NCBI GenBank assembly: GCA_016303235.1
Contig: JAEDMB010000054.1
Span: forward strand, 1-11,739
From: Oscillospiraceae bacterium
Lineage (GTDB): Bacteria; Bacillota; Clostridia; Oscillospirales; Ruminococcaceae
Length of the DNA: 11,739 nt
Direction: 5' to 3'
The position numbers and the translations under genes were made by a program. Shown piece by piece: positions 6,429-11,739 of the stretch (position 1 is its first letter; each line of letters begins with the position of its first letter). The notes beneath the pieces were generated by a model, which saw only the letters and a program-made list of their open reading frames with translations, did not search any database and had not been told where the DNA came from.

Positions 6429-6438
6429 CGGTTTATAC

Positions 6439-6465
6439 ATTATAATAAGAATTTTTTCCTGACAA
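6439..6465 (-). promoter_or_regulatory. Candidate promoter for the DUF3789-RadC unit
   Basis: On the minus strand there is TTGTCA (6460-6465), only 15 bases of spacer, then TATAAT (6439-6444), which contains the DUF5662 stop codon. The boxes are good but the spacing is short, so activity is uncertain. Without it, the unit would depend on read-through from the DUF5662 gene, as no terminator separates them. Confidence 0.35.
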
Positions 6466-6988
6466 CTTTTTTTCTTATATACCTGAATGTATAATCTTCA
6501 CCCTTTTCGCTTAACATTCTTAAAAGAAATTCAAGCTTGCGTGAAGTATCGGGGTGAATTTTTCTTCTGTCCTTTCCTTTCAGGAAATATTCAAGCGGAG
6601 CTTTGTCGGTATATTTTTCCTTCATATAGGTTTTGCTTGCGGAAACACGGTCGCAGAACATTTCTGCAATAAATTTATCGGGCATTTTTACAGGTTCAAG
6701 CCTTTTTGTTTTTGTATTGTAATCAGTCCAGTATTCAAAATGATGACGGTTTCTGCCTTTATGGTGAATCCACGCAACTGAATATCCGTTTTTTTCACGT
6801 TCAGCCTCATTGGGGCTTCTGTTTCCCTGAAAGAAAATCACTCCCGGAATAAATTCTGACGGTGAAAATTTTGATAAGTCATGTGTTATTCCCTGCCATA
6901 ATATTCCGCATTTTGCACAGTGGCAGAAGACTTTTGCTTTATGATTTACCACTGTAAGAAAATGACCTTTCAGATTTTTTAAAATCAT
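6440..6988 (-). CDS. DUF5662 family protein
   Basis: A 182-residue soluble protein of unknown function. The conserved core is unmistakable for DUF5662: QGITHDLSKFSPSEF (32-46), QGNRSPNEAEREKNGYSVAW, then IHHKGRNRHHFEYWTDY (74-90). The H36-D37 pair and the clustered H75, H76, H82 and H83 resemble the metal-binding pattern of HD-type hydrolases, but I cannot confirm that fold. A CHCAKC cysteine cluster (C22, C24, C27) precedes the core and could bind metal. The C terminus is very basic (RKKVVRKKFLL), possibly for nucleic acid or membrane contact. GGAG lies 12 bases before the ATG, slightly far. It diverges from the PAS-GGDEF-EAL gene and lies 63 bases upstream of the DUF3789 gene in the same direction. 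Confidence 0.8.
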   Translation of the reverse strand: MILKNLKGHFLTVVNHKAKVFCHCAKCGILWQGITHDLSKFSPSEFIPGVIFFQGNRSPNEAEREKNGYSVAWIHHKGRNRHHFEYWTDYNTKTKRLEPVKMPDKFIAEMFCDRVSASKTYMKEKYTDKAPLEYFLKGKDRRKIHPDTSRKLEFLLRMLSEKGEDYTFRYIRKKVVRKKFLL

Positions 6989-7026
6989 ATAATAATTACA
7001 CTCCCGAAAAAAATTTTTTCAATAAA

Positions 7027-7035
7027 ATTATATCA
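7027..7035 (-). promoter_or_regulatory. Extended -10 promoter element for the DUF5662 gene
   Basis: Minus-strand TGATATAAT is a perfect extended -10 about 40 bases before the start codon. At a 17-base distance the -35 position reads only TTTATT (7050-7055), so the TG extension would have to compensate. Confidence 0.5.
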
Positions 7036-7070
7036 TATCAGCTTTGAAAAATAAATAGGATTCAAAATGA

Positions 7071-7098
7071 TTTGTGAAAATATCACATTTTTCACAAA
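7071..7098. promoter_or_regulatory. Operator-like inverted repeat between divergent promoters
   Basis: A perfect 10-bp inverted repeat, TTTGTGAAAA (7071-7080) and TTTTCACAAA (7089-7098), has an 8-base centre. Nested inside is a shorter one, TGTGA (7073-7077) with TCACA (7083-7087). Another TGTGA occurs at 7106-7110. It lies between the DUF5662 and PAS-GGDEF-EAL promoters. The half-sites resemble CRP-like (TGTGA-N-TCACA) or Rex-like (TTGTGA) operators, though spacing matches neither consensus exactly. The remaining bases of this 245-base gap (6989-7233) are AT-rich and hold only the two promoters. Confidence 0.45.
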
Positions 7099-7167
7099 CA
7101 AATTCTGTGAATTATCGCCAAAAATTTAAAAAACAGATTAAATCCACAATATTTTATTGGAAAATTA

Positions 7168-7196
7168 TTGATTTTTTGTAATTATTGTGATATAAT
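7168..7196 (+). promoter_or_regulatory. Promoter of the PAS-GGDEF-EAL gene
   Basis: TTGATT (7168-7173), a 17-base spacer and a perfect TATAAT (7191-7196) with TGA just before it (extended -10). The predicted transcript has a leader of about 30 bases, too short for a c-di-GMP riboswitch. Confidence 0.75.
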
Positions 7197-7233
7197 TATG
7201 TAAATTGCAAAATATTTGAAGGAGGGTCGGATT

Positions 7234-9723
7234 ATGCTTTATGACAAAGAAGTTATACATGAAATAAAATACGGCAGTTTCCTGCTTTCTGTCAATTCCG
7301 AAAATTTTGATGAAAATGTCATAATAGACTGTGATGAATATTTTGTCAGGTTTTCCGGATATTCAAGAGAGGAAATTAAACAGAGGAAATTAAAATTCAG
7401 AGATATTCTTCTTGATGATGAATATGACTGTATCTGCAATTTTGTAAAGGAAAATATAAATCCTCTCGGCGAAATATATCTTGAACACAAGATAAAATGC
7501 AGAACAGGTTCTGTACTTGTCATTACAAACTGCTGTGAAATTCTTTCAAAAGACGGTTCAAACATAATTCTTAAAAATACAATAGTACAGGCTTCCGAAA
7601 ATTCAGACCCGCAATTCGTGGAATCTTACTATACTCTCAATTTCAATTCTGTTCTTAAAAATATGCCATGCGGTGTTGCCGTATACAGATTAGAAGAATC
7701 AGACGGCGAAAAAAGGCTTCATCTCACATATGCAAATGATAAGTTTTACAGCCAGCTCGGATATACAAAAGAATCTTATATCAACGCTACAAACGGCGGA
7801 TATGTAGGAAATCTTTTTGTCGACGACGATGCAAAAAATAAAATTCTGAATAAGATTTTCTGCAATACAAAAAATACTGAACCTATTGACATTCAGACAA
7901 AAATGAAAAAGGCTGACGGTTCAGAGGCTGTTATGAGCATAAACGGAAAAATATTTGTCGGAAGTGACGGGTTTTCAAGACTTCAGGTCGTTTTCTTCGA
8001 TATTACCGAAATAGCAAAGGCTGAAGAAACTATAAGATTTCAGAATGAACGCTACAAAATCATTGAGGAAAGCACAGACGAGCTTATTTTTGACTATGAT
8101 ATTAAAAAAGATATTCTCTATCTCCCCAAAAAGGATATTTTTAAAAAAATCAACTATAAAATCGAGGGCTATATAAACAAGCAGACCTGCAAGGAAACTG
8201 TACACCCCGAAGATTCCATAAGATTTATGTCACTCTGGAAAGATGCCATAAAGTCACCTGTCAAAAACTATGTCGATGTAAGGACAAAAGCCTTTAACGG
8301 TGAATACTGCTGGTACAGAATATATTATGTAAGCGTTGCTGATACATGCGGTGAAATGACCCATATATACGGAAGATATTCCAGTATAGACAACGAAAGG
8401 AAATTTCATCTTAACAGCACTGATGCAGAGGCAAAAATCCAGAAGCTTACCATGAGCGACAATATAACCGGTCTGCTTAACCGCCATACTTTCAAAATTC
8501 AGGCTCAGGAAATAATAAACAACTACAACCCGAAAAAAGAATGTCTTTCCGTTGTCTATGCCGATATAAACAATTTTTCATTCGTAAATGACAATTTCGG
8601 ATACGATGCCGGTGACAGTATGCTTAATGACTTCTCATCAATCCTGAGGTCTATGAAAAAGGTTAAAAAAAGCTCACGAATAAATTCGGATTTATTCCTT
8701 TTCCTGCTTTCGGGTACTGACAGACAGGATATTATGTCATCAGTGAAATATATTTCTGACAAATTTTACAGTATGCAGAAACAGAAATACAGAGCCGGAA
8801 ACTTTACTGTTGCATCGGGAATATATTATATTTCCGGAAAAGGCGAGGATATTGCATATGCTATCGACAATGCCGACCTCGCAAGAAAAAATATAAAAGC
8901 CCACAAGGAACTGAATACCTGCATATATAACGAGGAGTTCAGAACAAGGCGTACACGTGAAAAAAGTATCATTACAAAACTTCAGAATGCTATCAGCGAA
9001 CATCAGATTGAATTGTTTTTACAGCCGAAATTCTCTATGAACTCCAGAAAGGTTATAGGTGCGGAAGCTCTTGCACGCTGGAGAAATCCTGACGGCACAT
9101 ACAAATTACCTTTTGAATTTATAGATGTTCTTGAAAAAGCAGGCTATATCGTCGAACTTGATTTCTTCATCTATGAGGAGGCTCTCAAATGCGTTAAACG
9201 CTGGCAGAATGACGGCAAAAACCTTATTCCGATATCCGTGAACTTTTCACGCAAAAACAACATAAATCCCGAATTTACGCAGAAAATTCTTGAGCTTGCC
9301 GAAAAATACAATATCAACAACAAATATATTGAATTTGAAATAACTGAAAGTGCATTTGCTGAAAATACCCTTGCTATGTTCTCAAATATGAATATTCTCC
9401 GTCAGCACGGATTCAAAGTTGATATTGATGATTTCGGAATAGGCTATTCGTCACTCAGCTTCCTGCTTAATTCCCCTATCGATACCGTAAAAGTTGACAA
9501 GGTTTTTGTTGACGGAATAGAAAAATCAAAATATCACCGTGACTTCATCAAACAGATGTGCATGCTTATAAACACAACAAACAAGGAAGTTATCTTTGAA
9601 GGCGTTGAAACCGAAAATCAGGCGGATTTCCTTTGCAAATGCGGTTTCGACCTCGCTCAGGGCTGGCTCTTTGACAAGGCTATCCGTGTTGATGAATTTG
9701 AAAAAAAATATATTTATATATAA
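7234..9723 (+). CDS. PAS-PAS-PAS-degenerate GGDEF-EAL protein (probable c-di-GMP phosphodiesterase)
   Basis: An 829-residue cytoplasmic protein with no membrane segment. Three PAS-like regions lie near 10-120, 135-262 and 270-390, the last with HPEDSIRF and the WYRIYYVSV strand. The GGDEF domain (about 400-570) keeps NITGLLNR and D444 but reads N484-S-D-L-F488 where GGDEF should be. It also has S449 for the usual Lys and no RxxD inhibitory site, so cyclase activity is unlikely. The EAL domain (about 580-825) looks complete: Q597, E611-A-L613, N670, E702, D732-D733, K753, E789 and Q809. It should hydrolyse c-di-GMP to pGpA, possibly gated by PAS ligands and by GTP at the dead GGDEF domain. The start is the ATG at 7234, 8 bases after AAGGAGGG; the in-frame TTG at 7216 precedes that site and is not used. 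It has its own promoter. No terminator follows, so read-through into the DUF1292 gene is possible. Confidence 0.93.
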   Translation: MLYDKEVIHEIKYGSFLLSVNSENFDENVIIDCDEYFVRFSGYSREEIKQRKLKFRDILLDDEYDCICNFVKENINPLGEIYLEHKIKCRTGSVLVITNCCEILSKDGSNIILKNTIVQASENSDPQFVESYYTLNFNSVLKNMPCGVAVYRLEESDGEKRLHLTYANDKFYSQLGYTKESYINATNGGYVGNLFVDDDAKNKILNKIFCNTKNTEPIDIQTKMKKADGSEAVMSINGKIFVGSDGFSRLQVVFFDITEIAKAEETIRFQNERYKIIEESTDELIFDYDIKKDILYLPKKDIFKKINYKIEGYINKQTCKETVHPEDSIRFMSLWKDAIKSPVKNYVDVRTKAFNGEYCWYRIYYVSVADTCGEMTHIYGRYSSIDNERKFHLNSTDAEAKIQKLTMSDNITGLLNRHTFKIQAQEIINNYNPKKECLSVVYADINNFSFVNDNFGYDAGDSMLNDFSSILRSMKKVKKSSRINSDLFLFLLSGTDRQDIMSSVKYISDKFYSMQKQKYRAGNFTVASGIYYISGKGEDIAYAIDNADLARKNIKAHKELNTCIYNEEFRTRRTREKSIITKLQNAISEHQIELFLQPKFSMNSRKVIGAEALARWRNPDGTYKLPFEFIDVLEKAGYIVELDFFIYEEALKCVKRWQNDGKNLIPISVNFSRKNNINPEFTQKILELAEKYNINNKYIEFEITESAFAENTLAMFSNMNILRQHGFKVDIDDFGIGYSSLSFLLNSPIDTVKVDKVFVDGIEKSKYHRDFIKQMCMLINTTNKEVIFEGVETENQADFLCKCGFDLAQGWLFDKAIRVDEFEKKYIYI

Positions 9724-9737
9724 ATTACAAAAAGCTA

Positions 9738-9766
9738 TTGACATTTGCCCGGCAATATGTTATAAT
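9738..9766 (+). promoter_or_regulatory. Consensus sigma-A promoter of the DUF1292 gene
   Basis: A perfect consensus: TTGACA (9738-9743), a 17-base spacer, and TATAAT (9761-9766). It is the best match to consensus in the window. It starts 15 bases after the phosphodiesterase stop codon, giving a leader of about 25 bases. Confidence 0.88.
9745..9755. repeat. Short palindrome inside the promoter spacer
   Basis: TTGCC (9745-9749) and GGCAA (9751-9755) flank a single C, forming an 11-bp inverted repeat entirely between the -35 and -10 boxes. Repressors often bind at this position. It may equally be chance, and no regulator is encoded nearby. Confidence 0.35.
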
Positions 9767-9798
9767 ATTACAAATATATTGCGAAAGAGGTTTATTTT

Positions 9799-10110
9799 AT
9801 GAATGATTCCTATGAAAACAACCCGAATATCAACGACGACGAATACGAAGAAGAAAACCCTGTTATAACACTTCTTGATGATGACGGCAAAGAAGTTCAC
9901 TTTGAAATCCTTGACGCTTTCGAGTATAAAGAAAAACATTATACCGTTCTTCTCCCCTATGAAGAAGGTGAAGAGGAAGTCGTTATACTTGAAGTTCAGC
10001 ACGGCGAAGATGAAGATGAATTTCTTTCAATCGATGACGAAAAGCTCCTCTATGAACTTTTTGACGAATTTAAAAAACGCAATGCCGATAACTTCAATTT
10101 CGCTGATTAA
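9799..10110 (+). CDS. DUF1292 domain-containing acidic protein
   Basis: A 103-residue, strongly acidic soluble protein of the DUF1292 (YrzB-like) family, whose function is unknown. The family core is visible: NPVITLLDDDGKEVHFEIL, then YTVLLPYEEGEEEVVILEVQ, then an acidic stretch leading to DEKLLYELFDEFKKR at the C terminus. The N-terminal 20 residues are Asn-, Asp- and Glu-rich and look disordered. GAAAGAGG lies about 8 bases before the ATG. It has its own consensus promoter and its own terminator, so it is largely monocistronic and probably well expressed. In many Firmicutes the gene sits near yrzL/yrrK; that context is absent here. Confidence 0.88.
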   Translation: MNDSYENNPNINDDEYEEENPVITLLDDDGKEVHFEILDAFEYKEKHYTVLLPYEEGEEEVVILEVQHGEDEDEFLSIDDEKLLYELFDEFKKRNADNFNFAD

Positions 10111-10128
10111 TTAACTCCTTTTAAAACA

Positions 10129-10170
10129 GAACTGCCCTCAGGATTTCCAATGCGGGCAGTTCGTTTTTTT
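10129..10170 (+). terminator. Rho-independent terminator after the DUF1292 gene
   Basis: A 9-bp stem, GAACTGCCC (10129-10137) with GGGCAGTTC (10154-10162), has a 16-base loop and is followed by G and a run of seven T (10164-10170). Confidence 0.85.
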
Positions 10171-10181
10171 CTGCAAAAATA

Positions 10182-10210
10182 TTGTATTCTGAAAAATAAT
10201 ATGATATAAT
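10182..10210 (+). promoter_or_regulatory. Promoter of the PAP2 phosphatase gene
   Basis: TTGTAT (10182-10187), a 17-base spacer and a perfect TATAAT (10205-10210) preceded by TGA (extended -10). It starts just after the T-run of the preceding terminator. Confidence 0.7.
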
Positions 10211-10244
10211 ATAATTGCATTATGATATAAAAAGGGGGTTTAAT

Positions 10245-10823
10245 ATGGATTTTTTCGACACGCTTATGAATATCGATGAAGATATTCTGCTTTATATTCA
10301 GGAAAATATCAGAAACGCAACTGCTGACACTATTATGAAAGCTGTAACTCATCTCGGAGATATGGGAATTTTCTGGATAATGATTATATTTGTACTTCTG
10401 ATAAGCAAAAAATATACAAAGACAGCTTTTATTATGGCTCTGACAATTTTATTCGGACTCCTTATAACAAATCTTATTCTTAAAAACAGCGTTCACAGAA
10501 TAAGACCTTTTCACGCTATTGAAGAGCTTTTCCCACTTATAAATAAGCCGGAAGACTGGTCATTTCCCTCCGGACATGCTACAAGCTCAATCGGTTGCGG
10601 AATTGCTATGCTCAGAAATCTTCCGAAAAAATACGGAATATCAGGTTTTACAATAGGTATTCTCATAGCCGTATCAAGAATTTATCTCGGTGTACATTAT
10701 ACTACTGACGTTGTTGCCGGTGCTTTAATCGGAACAGTTTCAGCTCTTTCATCTGAAAAAATTATAAATAAGGCTGACAGAATTATTAAAAAAAAGCGGA
10801 AATCAAAAAAATCCCCGAATTAA
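10245..10823 (+). CDS. PAP2-superfamily membrane phosphatase
   Basis: A 192-residue polytopic membrane protein of the phosphatidic acid phosphatase type 2 family. All three catalytic signatures are present: K80-x6-R87-P88, P108-S-G-H111 and S144-R145-x5-H151-x3-D155. H151 is expected to be the nucleophile and H111 the acid. Hydrophobic segments lie near 40-55, 60-80, 113-123, 132-147 and 154-170. The substrate is a lipid phosphate or pyrophosphate; recycling of undecaprenyl pyrophosphate (BcrC-like) is one possibility, but sequence alone does not decide. The C-terminal tail is strongly basic (KKKRKSKK). The ATG at 10245 is used because an AAAAAGGGGG site precedes it; an in-frame TTG ten codons earlier lacks one. 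The stop codon sits inside the terminator palindrome. Confidence 0.92.
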   Translation: MDFFDTLMNIDEDILLYIQENIRNATADTIMKAVTHLGDMGIFWIMIIFVLLISKKYTKTAFIMALTILFGLLITNLILKNSVHRIRPFHAIEELFPLINKPEDWSFPSGHATSSIGCGIAMLRNLPKKYGISGFTIGILIAVSRIYLGVHYTTDVVAGALIGTVSALSSEKIINKADRIIKKKRKSKKSPN

Positions 10824-10841
10824 TTCGGGGACTTGTTTTTT
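10805..10841. terminator. Bidirectional terminator between PAP2 and apgM genes
   Basis: A perfect 20-base palindrome (10812-10831) has the half-site TCCCCGAATT. It is flanked by an A-run on the left (10805-10811) and a T-run on the right (10836-10841), so it can terminate transcripts from both directions. The PAP2 stop TAA is at its centre-right, and the apgM stop is 9 bases beyond. Confidence 0.88.
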
Positions 10842-11739
10842 ATTTAAGGAAATTTTTCATAAGTGTGTATCCCTCTGAAATATATATTCCTGTTGATTTT
10901 GCAGTTTTTTCGCTGTATGAATCTGTTCCCTGTTTTTTCTGACGGCTGTCGTAAATCATATAGGGAACAGGGTCATTTGTATGTGTTTTAAGCGAAAGCG
11001 GTGTGGGGTGGTCGGGAGTTACAAGAACCTTGAAATCTCCCATTTTTTCAAGAGCTTCAACAACCGGTGAAAGAATAAGCTTGTCAATAAGTGAAATCGC
11101 TTTCACCTTGTTTTCAGTTTCATTTCTGTGACCACATTCATCGGGAGCTTCAACGTGAATATATACAAAATCCTGACCGTTTTCAAATTCCTTGATTGCG
11201 GATTCAGCTTTGCCCTTGAAGTTTGTATCAATATATCCCGTTGCACCCTCAACGCTTACAACATTCATATTTGAGAATTTTCCGATACCCTTAAGCAAAT
11301 CAACAGCGGAAATCATTGAACCCTTAACGCCGTATTTTCCTTTGAAGTCGTCAAGATTTGCACGCTTGCCCTCTCCCCAGAGCCACATGCTGTTTGCAGG
11401 ACGGAGTCCCTTTGCAATTCTTTCCTTATTAAGTGGGTGGTCTTTGAGAAGTTCATATGATTTTTTCATAAGTTCATAGAGCTTTGAGGCATTCGGATTC
11501 TTTGGTATGTATTCCTTTATGGGCTTGCCTGTAATATCATGAGGAGGTGTAAGGGGTGCAATATCCATTGTACCGTTATTCCAGATGAGACAGTGACGGT
11601 AACTTACACCGCTGTAAAGCTTAAATTCATCATTGTTGAGATGTTCAGCAAGATAATCAACAAGTATTTTTGCATCGGCAGTTGATATATCACCTGCACA
11701 GTAATCGATTATAGTTTTATCTTCATAATCCGGCTCGTC
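10840..11739 (-). CDS. apgM: Cofactor-independent phosphoglycerate mutase, archaeal type (ApgM), 5'-truncated by the window
   Basis: The visible 299 residues are the C-terminal three quarters of an alkaline-phosphatase-superfamily mutase of the ApgM group (about 400 residues). These interconvert 3- and 2-phosphoglycerate in glycolysis; in some bacteria the family has been proposed as a homoserine kinase. The frame stays open to the right edge and reads LYSGVSYRHCLIW then LTPPHDI, both family signatures, so the ATG at 11566-11568 is internal and not the start. Metal ligands visible in fragment numbering are D200 and H204 (APDECGH), D243-H244 (TPDHPTP) and H253 (THTNDPVPY). NSMWLWGEGKR is also typical. 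The missing N terminus should carry the catalytic Ser and the first Asp. It converges on the PAP2 gene and shares its terminator. Confidence 0.92.
   Translation of the reverse strand, partial: DEPDYEDKTIIDYCAGDISTADAKILVDYLAEHLNNDEFKLYSGVSYRHCLIWNNGTMDIAPLTPPHDITGKPIKEYIPKNPNASKLYELMKKSYELLKDHPLNKERIAKGLRPANSMWLWGEGKRANLDDFKGKYGVKGSMISAVDLLKGIGKFSNMNVVSVEGATGYIDTNFKGKAESAIKEFENGQDFVYIHVEAPDECGHRNETENKVKAISLIDKLILSPVVEALEKMGDFKVLVTPDHPTPLSLKTHTNDPVPYMIYDSRQKKQGTDSYSEKTAKSTGIYISEGYTLMKNFLK

Noticed and set aside
4902..6988. Remnant of a mobile element around the RadC-family genes
   Set aside because: There is no integrase, transposase, terminal repeat or composition shift, and flanking genes are housekeeping.
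7216..7233. TTG start for the PAS-GGDEF-EAL gene
   Set aside because: The ribosome-binding site AAGGAGGG lies inside this extension and is correctly spaced for the ATG at 7234.
7197..7233. c-di-GMP riboswitch upstream of the phosphodiesterase gene
   Set aside because: The leader after the predicted transcription start is only about 30 bases and contains no GEMM-like structure.
9875..10114. Alternative plus-strand frame across the DUF1292 gene
   Set aside because: It is the +1 shadow of a gene with clear family similarity and gives a lysine-rich, meaningless product.
10215..10244. TTG start for the PAP2 gene
   Set aside because: It is only about 5 bases after the -10 box, at or before the likely transcription start, and the purine-rich site serves the ATG at 10245.
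11192..11568. ApgM-like gene beginning at the ATG at 11566-11568 (242 residues), and a plus-strand reading frame across the same bases
   Set aside because: The minus frame continues open to the right edge with family motifs (LYSGVSYRHCLIW) upstream of that ATG, so the gene is cut by the window rather than starting there. The plus-strand frame is a shadow without a ribosome-binding site.

Overview
The window is AT-rich and densely packed, and looks like ordinary chromosomal core from an anaerobic, spore-lineage Clostridia bacterium. A Ruminococcus-like member of the Oscillospiraceae is my best guess. The grounds are Firmicutes-type Shine-Dalgarno and -35/-10 signals, a GerW/YtfJ sporulation protein, the ScpA-ScpB neighbourhood typical of Firmicutes, a four-cysteine L28 protein, and DUF1292, DUF3789 and DUF5662 proteins, which I associate with gut Firmicutes. 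The genus is inference. I see no tRNA, rRNA, CRISPR array, IS element, integrase or phage gene.

Left block, minus strand, 7-4460. One promoter (TTGAAA-N17-TATAAT, 4432-4460) heads a tightly coupled run: site-2-protease-like M50 protein, scpA, scpB, a DUF2953 membrane-anchored protein, a GerW/YtfJ-type protein and a D-Ala-D-Ala carboxypeptidase. Genes overlap or abut until the last one. A ribosome-binding site at the left edge shows that the run continues outside the window. The theme is chromosome condensation (ScpAB with SMC), envelope and spore biology.

Centre. A divergent promoter drives monocistronic rpmB (L28), which ends at a strong terminator. Back on the minus strand, 4902-6988 carries a DUF5662 protein, a 36-residue DUF3789 microprotein and two RadC/JAMM-family genes in tandem. 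The upstream RadC paralogue has lost most catalytic residues; the downstream one keeps them. Both appear to start at TTG, and they overlap by 4 bp.

Right block, mostly plus strand. A divergent intergenic region with nested TGTGA/TCACA inverted repeats separates the DUF5662 gene from a large soluble protein with three PAS-like regions, a degenerate GGDEF domain and an intact EAL domain, most likely a c-di-GMP phosphodiesterase. Next come a DUF1292 acidic protein behind a consensus promoter and a PAP2-family membrane phosphatase. The phosphatase converges, through a perfect-palindrome bidirectional terminator, on an apgM-type phosphoglycerate mutase gene whose 5' end lies beyond the right edge.

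Most of this is recognisable housekeeping. The least explained parts are the active/inactive RadC-family pair with its microprotein and DUF5662 neighbours, the pseudo-GGDEF/EAL protein, and several operator-like repeats. I do not see convincing evidence for an entirely new defence or mobile system.
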